From the NCBI GenBank assembly GCA_036703985.1, contig DATNQN010000132.1, forward strand, positions 1 to 53,076: a stretch of DNA of 53,076 nt, read 5' to 3'. The stretch comes from Leptolyngbyaceae cyanobacterium (GTDB lineage Bacteria; Cyanobacteriota; Cyanobacteriia; Cyanobacteriales; Aerosakkonemataceae). Both the position numbers and the translations under genes were made by a program. The notes under the pieces are model-generated. The model did not search any database. It was not told the DNA's origin and was given only the letters and a program-made list of their open reading frames with translations. Shown in pieces: positions 18,436 through 26,957 of this stretch; the first letter of the stretch is position 1, and each line of letters opens with the position of its first letter.

Positions 18436-18489
18436 GCGGGTGGGGAAAGGGGAAAGGGGGGAAGGGGGGAAAAGGGGGAAGGGGGAAGA
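18436..18489 (+). repeat. G-rich polypurine tract
   Basis: Directly after the stop codon comes a run made only of G and A apart from its first few bases, with at least eight blocks of three to six G (GGGTGGGGAAAGGGG and so on). It could form G-quadruplex structure in DNA or in the 3' end of the RNA. Similar G/C-rich low-complexity runs sit at other gene ends in this window (25422-25445), so it may simply be a spacer repeat. Confidence 0.5.
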
Positions 18490-18644
18490 CTAACTTCTGA
18501 ATACTGACTCCTGAATACGGAATAGAAGAATTCTTTTCCTGCCTTCTCGACTTTTTCCATATTGTTTGGTTGAATTAGTGCCGATGTAAAAAAGGTAAAT
18601 ACAACCGGACACTAGATTAGAGGGCGGATTAAGCAATTCAAATT

Positions 18645-21224
18645 ATGGACAGACTAAAGCCACTGAAAAGCTGGTTAAGAAGAATTAGTTTGGTTATATG
18701 GCTTGGTTTCGTGAGTTTTTTGTTAATAATTACCGTAAGTCCGATGATAGCGACGGAGCGATCGCATTCGTCAACGGTGCAACAAGTGCTGACGACTTCT
18801 CAATTAATCGAGGAGGGTAAGAAAAGATTTGAAGCGGGAAAGTTTTTTGAGGCGGTTGAATTTTGGCAGCAAGCGGAGAGATTTTATCACGTCCGAGGCG
18901 ATCGGCTCAATCATGCACTCAGCCTGAACTACTTGTCGTTAGGGTTTCAACAATTGGGAAAATGGGAAGAAGCTAAAAAGGCGATCGCGACTAGCTTAAA
19001 TTTACTGTCATCTTTTCCCAAGTTAAATAGAGAGGCAAATGCGGTTTTCGCTCAAGCCCTGAATACTCAGGGTAAGCTTCAGTTAGCCACCGGACAAGCA
19101 GAAGCAGCGCTCGATAGTTGGCAAATGGCAGAACGAATTTACCAACGCAGTCAAGATTTATCGGGAGTGTTGGGTAGTCAGATCAATCAAGCTCAAGCAT
19201 TACAAACTTTGGGATTGTACCGCCGATCGCAAACTATTTTGGAACAAGCAACCGCTCAATTGCAAACAGAAACGGATTCTACATTGAAAATAGCCGGATT
19301 GCGAAGTTTGGGAACTGTCTGGCTGGCTTTGGGACAATTTACGAAGGCAGAAGAAGTTTTGCAACAAAGTTTGGCTCTAGCACGAGAATTAAATTTATCC
19401 GCAGAGATCGGCGCGGCTTTTTTCAGTTTGGGAAATGTGAAAAAAGCACTTCAAGATATTGAAGGTGCTTTGCAATTTTACCAACAAGCGGCGGAAATCG
19501 CGCCCAGCCCGATCGCTAGTTTGGAAGCAAGGGTAAATCAATTTTCTTCTCTCATCGATCTGAAAAGATGGAGAGAAGCCTTGGTACTGTTCGATCGAAT
19601 CAAGCCTTCTCTAAGTAACATAACTGCCAGTCGGAGCGGAATTTTTGCTCGAGTTAACTTAGCTACTAAGTTGATGGAGTTGCAAAGTAGAGGAGAAATA
19701 TCAGCAGAGGCGATCGCAGATATTTTAGCGAAAGCAGTACAACAAGCAAAGCAAATTCAAGATAGCAGGGCCGAATCCTATGCTATCGGTCAATTAGGAG
19801 CGCTATACGAACGAAACGGACTTTTTAGGGAAGCTCAAAATTTGACCCTCATCGCTTTATCGATTTCGCAGCAGATTCAGGCTGAAGATATTACCTATCG
19901 ATGGGAGTGGCAATTGGGGCGGCTGTACGATCGCCTTGGCAGTAGAAAAGAATCCGTGGCGGCATATCGGGGATCGGTGGCGATTTTGCAGTCGATTCGC
20001 AAAGATCTGATGGCAACTAGTTCAGATATAGAGTTTTCGTTTAAGCAGTCGATCGAACCGATCTATCGCGAATTGGTTAAATTGTTAGTGCAAGGCGATT
20101 TTCCCACTCAAGAGGATTTACAACAAGCACGTCAAGCGATCGAGGAATTGCAATTAGCAGAACTGGAAAATTTTTTTCGATCGGCTTGTATAGATGTCCA
20201 TACCAAACAAATCGATCGCCTCGATCGATCGGCGGCGATCGTTTATCCGATTATTTTGACAGACCGCCTTGCGGTAATTCTTTCTTTGCCAGGAAAAGAA
20301 TTGAGAGTTTACACTACTTTTCTACCCAAACAGGAGATAATTACCACGTTAGAACAAGCATTGGGTTCTTTAAATCCGATTTTCCCAGATGGAGAACGAG
20401 AGCGTTTATTTCAACTAATTTACGATTGGTTGATTCGTCCCGCCGAGACGGAATTGAGTGCAAATCAGATCGAAACTTTAGTATTCGTACTGGATAGCGA
20501 ATTGCGAAGTTTACCGATGTCGGCTCTGTATGACGGACAAAAATATCTGGTAGAAAAATATAATATCGGGATCAGTTTGGGATTGCAGTTATTAGAAACG
20601 CCTGAAATCGCGGAAAAACCAAAGTTACAAGCTGTGGTTGGAGGATTAGCAGAAGCACGTCACGGATTTGTTGCTTTACCGGGTGTTCTTGATGAATCAA
20701 AGCAAATTGCGGCTAAATTGCCTGCTAAATTGTTGCTCGATCGCAATTTTACGAAACAAAATTTAGTTAGCCAAATTAAGCAGGATGATTATCCATTAGT
20801 TCATCTTGCCACTCACGGTCGATTTAGTTCTAAGCAGGAGGATACTTTTATTTTGACTTGGGATGAGCGACTGACGATTGAGGATTTGAGAGTGCTTTTG
20901 CGATCGCGATCGCAATTTGGTATTCGTCCGATCGAGCTTTTAGTCCTCAGCGCTTGCGAAACAGCCGAAGGAGATAGCCGCGCCATCTTAGGATTAGCAG
21001 GATTAGCCGTGCGTTCCGGCGCTAGAAGCACTTTAGCAACTTTATGGTCTGTCAATGATGCCTCTACAGCCATTTTGATGAAAGAGTTTTATCAAGCTTT
21101 CGTGCAAACTCGATCGAGTAAAGTGAAATCTCTTCGCCAAGCACAACTCGAACTTCTACATAGTTCTGAATATAATCATCCATATTATTGGGCACCATTT
21201 ATTTTGGTGGGAAATTGGCTATAA
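18645..21224 (+). CDS. TPR-CHAT domain protease
   Basis: 859 residues from the ATG at 18645. An N-terminal hydrophobic segment (about 15-34, LVIWLGFVSFLLIITVSPMI) predicts export or anchoring. TPR units run to about residue 460 (AGKFFEAVEFWQQAERFY, LGSQINQAQALQTLGLYRRS, LGQFTKAEEVLQQSLALA). The C-terminal CHAT domain carries catalytic His724 (VHLATHGRF) and Cys771 (LSACETA), then GLAGLAVRSGARSTLATLWS and a terminal WAPFILVGNWL that closely matches the paralog at 8825. The enzyme should be an active clan CD cysteine peptidase. It follows a hemagglutinin-type gene and ends 38 bases from the convergent CHASE2-GGDEF gene. A role in processing or surveillance of the secreted protein is inferred from this repeated pairing. 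Confidence 0.88.
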   Translation: MDRLKPLKSWLRRISLVIWLGFVSFLLIITVSPMIATERSHSSTVQQVLTTSQLIEEGKKRFEAGKFFEAVEFWQQAERFYHVRGDRLNHALSLNYLSLGFQQLGKWEEAKKAIATSLNLLSSFPKLNREANAVFAQALNTQGKLQLATGQAEAALDSWQMAERIYQRSQDLSGVLGSQINQAQALQTLGLYRRSQTILEQATAQLQTETDSTLKIAGLRSLGTVWLALGQFTKAEEVLQQSLALARELNLSAEIGAAFFSLGNVKKALQDIEGALQFYQQAAEIAPSPIASLEARVNQFSSLIDLKRWREALVLFDRIKPSLSNITASRSGIFARVNLATKLMELQSRGEISAEAIADILAKAVQQAKQIQDSRAESYAIGQLGALYERNGLFREAQNLTLIALSISQQIQAEDITYRWEWQLGRLYDRLGSRKESVAAYRGSVAILQSIRKDLMATSSDIEFSFKQSIEPIYRELVKLLVQGDFPTQEDLQQARQAIEELQLAELENFFRSACIDVHTKQIDRLDRSAAIVYPIILTDRLAVILSLPGKELRVYTTFLPKQEIITTLEQALGSLNPIFPDGERERLFQLIYDWLIRPAETELSANQIETLVFVLDSELRSLPMSALYDGQKYLVEKYNIGISLGLQLLETPEIAEKPKLQAVVGGLAEARHGFVALPGVLDESKQIAAKLPAKLLLDRNFTKQNLVSQIKQDDYPLVHLATHGRFSSKQEDTFILTWDERLTIEDLRVLLRSRSQFGIRPIELLVLSACETAEGDSRAILGLAGLAVRSGARSTLATLWSVNDASTAILMKEFYQAFVQTRSSKVKSLRQAQLELLHSSEYNHPYYWAPFILVGNWL

Positions 21225-21262
21225 TACCAAATCCAGTTTAATTACCCCCCATTCCCTATGCC

Positions 21263-23023
21263 TTAATCCTGCATCACGGTAAAGCGATTTCTTCCTAGTT
21301 GTTTGGATGTATAAAGTGCGCGATCGGCGCTCAGGATTAAATCTTCAAGTAATAAAGCATCGTTGAGCTTTTCATCGTGTTTGATACTTGCTACGCCGCA
21401 ACTTAATGTAACGTATTTATCAACTGTAGAAGTCTGATGAGTAATTTGTAATTCTCTGATTTGATTCACAATGCGTTCGGCAATTTTGGCAGCAGATTCC
21501 AGCTTTGTTTGAGGTAAGATAATTACGAATTCTTCTCCTCCATAACGAGCTAATAAATCCGTGGTGCGGATTAGCTTGCGAATGGTATTGGCTACCTGCT
21601 GCAAACAAAGGTCGCCAGCTACGTGACCGTAAGTATCGTTGTAGAGTTTAAAGCAATCTACATCGCACATGATCAGGGAAATATGTTCTTTTTTCGTGAG
21701 GTGTTCGGCGAGTTGTTGCTCGAAATAGCGGCGGTTGGCAACTTGGGTTAAGGGATCGTAGTAAGCAATATTACGAAGGTTATTTCCGTACAGGAGCAGG
21801 CAAGCGATCGCAGAAAATGTTAATCCCAACCAAGGAGATAATACAGCGATCCACCAACCGTTTAAAAATAGCAGGTAACTGATTGTAAAAATGATGCCTC
21901 CAGCTACCAATAATGCCAGAAAAACGCCCAAATAAGATAAATGTTTTCCCAAATAATTTTTCTCTAAAATCGTCCAGCTAATTGCCGCACCCAGGAGTGA
22001 CCAAAATAGAATCCAAAGCCATTCTAGGTAATTAGTCACGCCCTGGATTAAAAGACGACCATCTAAAGCACTGCTGAGGAGTTGCGAAATCAGATTGGCT
22101 TGAATGAATACGCCAGGGGTTCTAGAAAATTTAGTGCGTCTAGTACCGTCATAAGCGGTGAGGAAAAAATCCTTAGCACCTTCGGCGGTTGAGCCGATCA
22201 AAACAATGCGATCGCGCACCAAGCGATCGGGAAATTTGTTATTGAGGAAATCAGTCAATGAAATAGTATGAAAGTTGTCCTGAGGGCCTCGAAAATTCAG
22301 TAAAATTTGATATCCATTTTCATCGGCGCGAGCGTATCCGCCATCATCTTTACGAAACGCATTAAACACGACTCTTCCTAGTTTGTACTGCTCGGATGAA
22401 CCTGGTAAAGATTGCAATTTAATGCCTTCTGCTTCTAAATATTTTAAGGCGATTTTTGTCCCCAAGCTTAGATAAACTTCACCTTGTTCGTCTCTAGCCG
22501 ATAACAAGTACCGCCGGATTCGATCGTCTGCATCTGATGCTATATCAACAATTCCCACTTGACCCAATTTAGCTAAAGATGGGGGTGGAGGAACTTGCCA
22601 AACACCAAACCGTTTTTGCACGCCGAAGAGGTTGGGAGTTGAGCGAAATACATTCACTAGTTTTTCGTGACCGGGTTCAACAGGTAAATCTCGATAAAGA
22701 TCTAATCCGATCGCTCTGGGTTTTTGTTTGTTTAATTTTGTGAGTAAATCGGCTAAAACTCGATCGGGAATTGGCCACGCTCCCACATTAGAAATATCTT
22801 GGTCGCTAATCGTAATAACCACAATACGGTTATCTGGTGGCTCTAATGGACGTAAGCTAAAAAAACGATCGAGAATCTTACATTCTGGAACTTCTAGTAA
22901 TCCGATCGTGCTGGAAATAATTACTAAAGCTGTCGAACTGAAGGCGACATTTAATAATTTCCATTTTTCGAGCAATGATTTTCGAGATGTGATTTTCTTG
23001 GTTTCCTGTATGATGCCGATCAT
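21263..23023 (-). CDS. CHASE2 domain diguanylate cyclase
   Basis: 586 residues, ATG at 23023. One transmembrane helix (about 25-43), a periplasmic CHASE2 domain (about 55-325; IVVITISDQDISNVGAWPIP, AIGLDLYRDLPVEPG, VRDRIVLIGSTAEGAKD) and three helices (about 335-420) come before a cytoplasmic GGDEF domain. The active site is GGEEF (495-499), with the allosteric I-site RTTD (486-489) at the normal five-residue distance, so a product-inhibited c-di-GMP synthase is expected. The CHASE2 half is strikingly like that of the histidine kinase at 11491, down to DLPVEPG and FRSTPNLFGVQK. It starts 7 bases after a DUF928 gene and is almost certainly cotranscribed with it. c-di-GMP could control adhesion or motility together with the surface proteins. 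Confidence 0.92.
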   Translation of the reverse strand: MIGIIQETKKITSRKSLLEKWKLLNVAFSSTALVIISSTIGLLEVPECKILDRFFSLRPLEPPDNRIVVITISDQDISNVGAWPIPDRVLADLLTKLNKQKPRAIGLDLYRDLPVEPGHEKLVNVFRSTPNLFGVQKRFGVWQVPPPPSLAKLGQVGIVDIASDADDRIRRYLLSARDEQGEVYLSLGTKIALKYLEAEGIKLQSLPGSSEQYKLGRVVFNAFRKDDGGYARADENGYQILLNFRGPQDNFHTISLTDFLNNKFPDRLVRDRIVLIGSTAEGAKDFFLTAYDGTRRTKFSRTPGVFIQANLISQLLSSALDGRLLIQGVTNYLEWLWILFWSLLGAAISWTILEKNYLGKHLSYLGVFLALLVAGGIIFTISYLLFLNGWWIAVLSPWLGLTFSAIACLLLYGNNLRNIAYYDPLTQVANRRYFEQQLAEHLTKKEHISLIMCDVDCFKLYNDTYGHVAGDLCLQQVANTIRKLIRTTDLLARYGGEEFVIILPQTKLESAAKIAERIVNQIRELQITHQTSTVDKYVTLSCGVASIKHDEKLNDALLLEDLILSADRALYTSKQLGRNRFTVMQD

Positions 23024-23030
23024 TGATTTA

Positions 23031-23774
23031 CTAGTTGGATACCAAGGGTTTTGAAGAGATCTCGCTTAATCCAACTGACTCTAGCAGCCTCTCCCAGGTG
23101 GCGGCTAATGATTTATCTTGAGGATGTTGCTGCTTGAGTTCTGCAAGGGTTTTCAACATATCGTACCAAACACCATTAGAAGCATATAAAGCAGCGCGTT
23201 CTATCTCGGAAGATCGCTGTAATTGACTGGTTAAGTTTGGGTTTTGCTGAGTGCGTTGTATCCAAATACTAACAAACGGACTATCTGGTTTGAGTTGACC
23301 GGAGCATAAAATCGCAAATCCCCACTGATAGCGCTTGTTGATTTCTAGTGGAGGTGCTGTGGGAGGTAGGGTGAGACCGATCGCACCTTCATTGCCCGTC
23401 AAAGGCAAAATAGATTGATAATGCAACTTTCCGGCTTCATCTTTAACTGCGAAGAGTGCTTGTCGCGCAGAGGTAGGAGGAACGTAAACGAAGAGGGTGG
23501 GACGCTCGGATAAAGTGAAGCCATTGTGGGAACCGTTTGGTGCAAGTGCCATCAAGCGTTGAACTCGATCTGTGGAATTTTCACCACAGTTTGAATCTCC
23601 ACGGGATGCCGTACCTCTGGTATCTTTAGGAGCGCCGCCTCTTGGTGGAATAAAAATGATGGAAGTATCGGCTTGCCCTGGAATTTGAGGAAAGATTGAT
23701 AAAGCGAGACATAGTATAACTATCTTAAAAGTGCATAACCACAAATTATTTTTGTCGGTCATGTATGCTTTCAT
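23031..23774 (-). CDS. DUF928 domain exported protein
   Basis: 247 residues from the ATG at 23774, with an AGAGGG stretch just upstream. It has a signal peptide (about 1-35, ending IPGQADTS), then a shorter version of the DUF928 signature (FIPPRGGAPKDTRGTASRGD), followed by ERPTLFVYVPPTSARQALF, YQWGFAILCSG and a C-terminal ALYASNGVWYDMLKTLAEL helix pair. It is the most diverged of the three DUF928 proteins here. Its stop lies 7 bases before the CHASE2-GGDEF start, so DUF928 and a CHASE2 receptor form a tight two-gene unit. This strengthens the idea that DUF928 proteins act with CHASE2 receptors in the periplasm. No biochemical function is known to me. Confidence 0.83.
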   Translation of the reverse strand: MKAYMTDKNNLWLCTFKIVILCLALSIFPQIPGQADTSIIFIPPRGGAPKDTRGTASRGDSNCGENSTDRVQRLMALAPNGSHNGFTLSERPTLFVYVPPTSARQALFAVKDEAGKLHYQSILPLTGNEGAIGLTLPPTAPPLEINKRYQWGFAILCSGQLKPDSPFVSIWIQRTQQNPNLTSQLQRSSEIERAALYASNGVWYDMLKTLAELKQQHPQDKSLAATWERLLESVGLSEISSKPLVSN

Positions 23775-24055
23775 AATTTTCCCTCTTTCAAAAACCCTAG
23801 AACTACTGAATATGTAATGAAATCTAATATTTAAATTTTAGCTTTTTACTTTTTGTTTAGGCAAAAATTTAATTTTTTTATAAAAAATTTATGAATTTAA
23901 ATTTATTTAATTTATTGGTTCTTAGCCAAATTAAATATGTAAGTAGGTGGGCAATTTTTGCTCGTAATTTCAATCTTTAATCATAATTTGATAAGATAAA
24001 AAATGTCATCCGCCATTTATCGGATTTTTATCGGCAAGATTGGCATTTAAATAGC

Positions 24056-25366
24056 ATGGAGCGATACTTACCCGTCTTAAACTGGGGGCTTTCCTATCGG
24101 CGCGAGTTTTTATTTGGAGATATTACGGCTGCGATCGTAGTTGCTAGCTTACTGATTCCGCAAGGAATGGCTTACGCGATGTTAGCGGGTTTACCTCCTC
24201 AGGTCGGTTTGTATGCTAGCATTCTGCCCCAGATCGTCTATGCCCTTTTAGGGACTAGTCGAGTGCTGTCCGTTGCACCGGTAGCGGTGGATTCCCTGAT
24301 GGTGGGAGCGGCAGTCAGTAGTTTAGCACCCCACGATACGCCCGAGTATTTATTGTTAGCATTAACTTTAGCTTTTTTAGTAGGGGTGCTGGAAATCCTG
24401 ATGGGAGTTTTTCGGTTGGGATTTTTGGCTAATTTGCTCGGTCAGGCAGTAATTTCTGGCTTTATCAGTGCGGCGGCAATTATTATCGGGATCAGCCAAA
24501 TCAAACATTTGTTAGGGCTCAAAATTCCTCAGACGGAATCATTAATTAACTCAATCGCGAACATTGCTCGAAATTTTGGTTCAATTAACTGGGTTTCCCT
24601 TGGTTTAGGAGTGACTGGTATCGGCATTTTGTTATATTTCAATCAAATATTGGGAGGACAATTAAAGCGGCTGGGATTCAGCGAATCAAAGATTATTATT
24701 TTTACTAAAATGGCTCCTTTATTGTTGGTTATCTGTACTTCTCTGTTAGTTTGGACGTGCAGATTAGACCGAGTAGCAGGTGTGAAGGTAGTTGGAGATA
24801 TTCCGAAAGGGTTGCCACCTTTGACTGTTCCCAGCTTTGATTTAAATATTTTGCAGTGTCTTTTGCCAACAGCTTTAGCGATTAGTTTTGTTGGTTTTAT
24901 GGAAGCTTTTGGTACTGGTAAGGTTTTAGCTAGTAAGGGTGAGCAAAAGTTAGATGCGAATCAAGAATTAATTGCTTTGGGTGCGGCAAATGCTAGTGCG
25001 GCATTTACGGGTGGCTATCCGATTACTGGTGGTTTGAGTCGTTCGGTGGTGAATTTTTCGGCTGGTGCAAATACGGAATTATCCTCGCTCGTTACTGCTG
25101 CGATCGTTACGGTAACTATACTTTTGTTCGCTCCTTTGTTTTATTTTCTGCCCCAAGCTTGTTTGGCGTCGATTATTTTAGTTGCTGTGGCTAATTTATT
25201 GGATTTTGGCACTCTCAAGCACTTGTGGAATAATGACAAAGGAAATGCGATCGTATGGTGCGCTGCATTTGCAGGCGTCTTGCTGACAAGCGTGGAAAAG
25301 GGAATTTTGTTGGGCGCAGTAGTTTCCTTTGCTTTGCACTTATGGCACTCAAAGGATGAAGTTTGA
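24056..25366 (+). CDS. SulP-family anion permease lacking STAS domain
   Basis: 436 residues. It matches the transmembrane core of SulP/SLC26 transporters: an early GDITAAIVVASLLIPQGMAY signature, GLPPQVGLYASILPQIVYAL, about ten or more hydrophobic helices, and a late FTGGYPITGGLSRSVVNFSA motif. The family moves anions such as sulfate or bicarbonate across the inner membrane; the substrate cannot be read here. Most relatives are about 550-570 residues with a cytoplasmic STAS domain. This one stops right after the last helix, and its final codons plus stop (KDEV-stop) are supplied by a dispersed repeat. Downstream there is only repeat sequence and no STAS remnant, so the gene looks truncated. 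It may still transport without STAS control. Confidence 0.88.
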   Translation: MERYLPVLNWGLSYRREFLFGDITAAIVVASLLIPQGMAYAMLAGLPPQVGLYASILPQIVYALLGTSRVLSVAPVAVDSLMVGAAVSSLAPHDTPEYLLLALTLAFLVGVLEILMGVFRLGFLANLLGQAVISGFISAAAIIIGISQIKHLLGLKIPQTESLINSIANIARNFGSINWVSLGLGVTGIGILLYFNQILGGQLKRLGFSESKIIIFTKMAPLLLVICTSLLVWTCRLDRVAGVKVVGDIPKGLPPLTVPSFDLNILQCLLPTALAISFVGFMEAFGTGKVLASKGEQKLDANQELIALGAANASAAFTGGYPITGGLSRSVVNFSAGANTELSSLVTAAIVTVTILLFAPLFYFLPQACLASIILVAVANLLDFGTLKHLWNNDKGNAIVWCAAFAGVLLTSVEKGILLGAVVSFALHLWHSKDEV

Positions 25367-25405
25367 AGGATGAAGTCTGAAGTCTGAAGGATAAAAATTA
25401 ACTTA
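25352..25405 (+). repeat. GGATGAAGTTTGAAGGAT dispersed repeat, copy 1
   Basis: This stretch, AAAGGATGAAGTTTGAAGG followed by ATGAAGTCTGAAG units and ending GAAGGATAAAAATTAA, recurs at 53001-53043 and in variant form at 40498-40540. All three copies lie at gene borders. This copy overlaps the 3' end of the SulP gene and provides its stop codon. Confidence 0.75.
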
Positions 25406-25421
25406 TTTTCTTTTTCTCCTC

Positions 25422-25445
25422 TGCACCCCTGCACCCCTGCACCCC
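25422..25445 (+). repeat. three tandem TGCACCCC units
   Basis: Three perfect copies of the 8-mer TGCACCCC lie head to tail in the short spacer between the convergent SulP and D-Ala-D-Ala dipeptidase genes. It is a simple tandem repeat whose copy number is likely to vary between strains. Confidence 0.7.
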
Positions 25446-25458
25446 ATCCCCCCGCAGC

Positions 25459-26223
25459 TTATCGAGGAACAGCATCTAATGGTACGTCGAGAATTTTGTA
25501 TTTTTGCCAACCAATTGCATCGAAATGCCACCATTCTTTGGATAGGGGAATAAATCCGCGTCTTTTCATGGCAGAACCGAGTAAAGCGCGATTTTTCTTT
25601 GCTTCAGTGCTAGCACCGGCGTAAGTTATACTGGCGCGTCTTGTAAAGTTATCAAATTCGGTGGGCATTTCTAATTCTTGCCCGTTGCGATCGACTAACG
25701 TGATATCTACTGCTGCACCGCGATTATGCTTAGAACCTCTAGCTGGGTTTGCTACATAAGGACGTGCTTCCCGCACTTGCCACATTAATTTTTGTACTGA
25801 TAAAGGACGGTAGCAATCGTAAACTTTCAATCCCAATCCTTGTTTTTCTAAATCTTGTTGCACTTGTGATAATTTTTCGGCAACTTCTCCTCTCAATACG
25901 CAACGCGCCACGGAATAAACTGGTTTTTTCATAAAGTTGTTTTCCGTAGCGTAACGAATATCTAGCAATATATTAGGATTGACTGTTTGAATATCAACCA
26001 GTTGTGCTTTATCGATTTTTTTTGGTTGGGGAGTTTTTTTGAGTGGAGGTGGAGTCGGGGTAGATGTAGCAGGGGTTTCTATTTTAACGGTGGTATTGTT
26101 TGGTTGGTTGACAGGATTAGAAGAGGAAACATTTGATACCTTGTTAAAATTTTGGCATCCGAAAAATAACCCCAGCCAGAAAGGAACGACGATTAATAGC
26201 AGCAGTTTTTTCTTTGTAATCAC
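25459..26223 (-). CDS. VanX-like D-Ala-D-Ala dipeptidase lipoprotein
   Basis: 254 residues from a GTG at 26223. The N-terminus (ITKKKLLLLIVVPFWLGLFF then GC) is a lipoprotein-like signal with Cys23, followed by a Pro/Thr-rich linker to about residue 70. The catalytic domain is peptidase M15D: zinc ligands His166 and Asp173 in SKHNRGAAVD, and Glu220/His223 in KEWWHFD, with the substrate arginine of YDCYRP at 139. Such enzymes split D-Ala-D-Ala dipeptide. The lipoprotein form places it outside the inner membrane, where it would act in cell-wall turnover or nutrient use, not in VanX-type vancomycin resistance, which needs vanH/vanA partners that are absent. It diverges from the lysozyme gene across a 734-base spacer. 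Confidence 0.87.
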   Translation of the reverse strand: MITKKKLLLLIVVPFWLGLFFGCQNFNKVSNVSSSNPVNQPNNTTVKIETPATSTPTPPPLKKTPQPKKIDKAQLVDIQTVNPNILLDIRYATENNFMKKPVYSVARCVLRGEVAEKLSQVQQDLEKQGLGLKVYDCYRPLSVQKLMWQVREARPYVANPARGSKHNRGAAVDITLVDRNGQELEMPTEFDNFTRRASITYAGASTEAKKNRALLGSAMKRRGFIPLSKEWWHFDAIGWQKYKILDVPLDAVPR

Positions 26224-26327
26224 GAGCCATTACCGATTAGACTAAATGGTGTCCCTGCATTTGTTATATTACCGGATTGCGATGCCTACTATGGTGAGGG
26301 GAGATCTAACGCTGTGTTTCAAAGTTG

Positions 26328-26371
26328 AGATCCCCCCAACCCCCCTTAATAAGGGGTGCTAATAAAAATCC
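26328..26371 (+). repeat. short C/G-run foldback repeat
   Basis: AGATCCCCCCAACC is followed by the palindrome CCCCTTAATAAGGGG (26342-26356) and then TGCTAATAAAAATC. The layout (C-rich arm, CCCCTT, AAGGGG) recalls the larger elements at 16035 and 46841 and suggests a related or convergent intergenic repeat. Confidence 0.5.
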
Positions 26372-26881
26372 ATAGTTGTAACTAGCAACTTGAGTTAATT
26401 AGTAGAGTAGGTTAGGTACGGGAAATCAACGAAAGTAATTTCAAGCAATCATTAGCAAACTGCGCCTTAACCCTCCATCACCCTTACGGGTAATATTTAT
26501 CAACATTTTTTCTTATAAACTTGAAATAGAGTTTCTTTGATTATGTCGTCTTGAGTAGGTAAGGAAAATTAGTGGAAAGCGCAGAAACTTAGATGCTGAT
26601 TGGTTTAGTAGATGAAAATGCGATCGCAAGATCGCAAACCGAAAAAAACTGTTTTTAATTGTCACCCAATCAAGACATTTAATTCAGTAAATGTAGGTTA
26701 AGATACGTAACAATTACGTATTTATGCTGAAGCCTAAGCTATAACAGTAAGTAGCTAATTAGTCAGGGCTTTAAAGGCATTAAAATTAACAAACGCTCCT
26801 ATACAAATAGCGCTTTTACAAAAATTTCTCACCGATTTATGCCTTTTGCACACCTATTTTATAACCGTTTACACCGTAATT

Positions 26882-26910
26882 TTGACATGGTGTGAATGGT
26901 AAATTGTATG
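26882..26910 (+). promoter_or_regulatory. weak candidate promoter for lysozyme gene
   Basis: A perfect -35-like TTGACA (26882-26887) is followed after 17 bases by TGTATG, which matches the -10 consensus at only three of six positions. ACACC/GGTGT half-sites flank the -35 box and could be an operator. The lysozyme start is about 50 bases downstream. The evidence is thin. Confidence 0.25.
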
Positions 26911-26957
26911 GGATTTTTTCCAAAAAATAAAACTTTTTACTCAATAGGAAAGTCAAA

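Larger units (their letters stand above)
26224..26957. other. 734-base divergent intergenic region
   Basis: This is an AT-rich spacer between the dipeptidase (minus) and lysozyme (plus). It holds a small foldback repeat at 26328-26371 and one GCGATCGC octamer. No ORF with a credible start, no tRNA and no riboswitch-like fold was recognised. Promoters for both neighbours should lie here. Confidence 0.5.

Noticed and set aside
25459-26223. Vancomycin-resistance vanX
   Set aside because: No vanH, vanA, vanR or vanS nearby, and a lipoprotein signal places it outside the cytoplasm, unlike resistance VanX.
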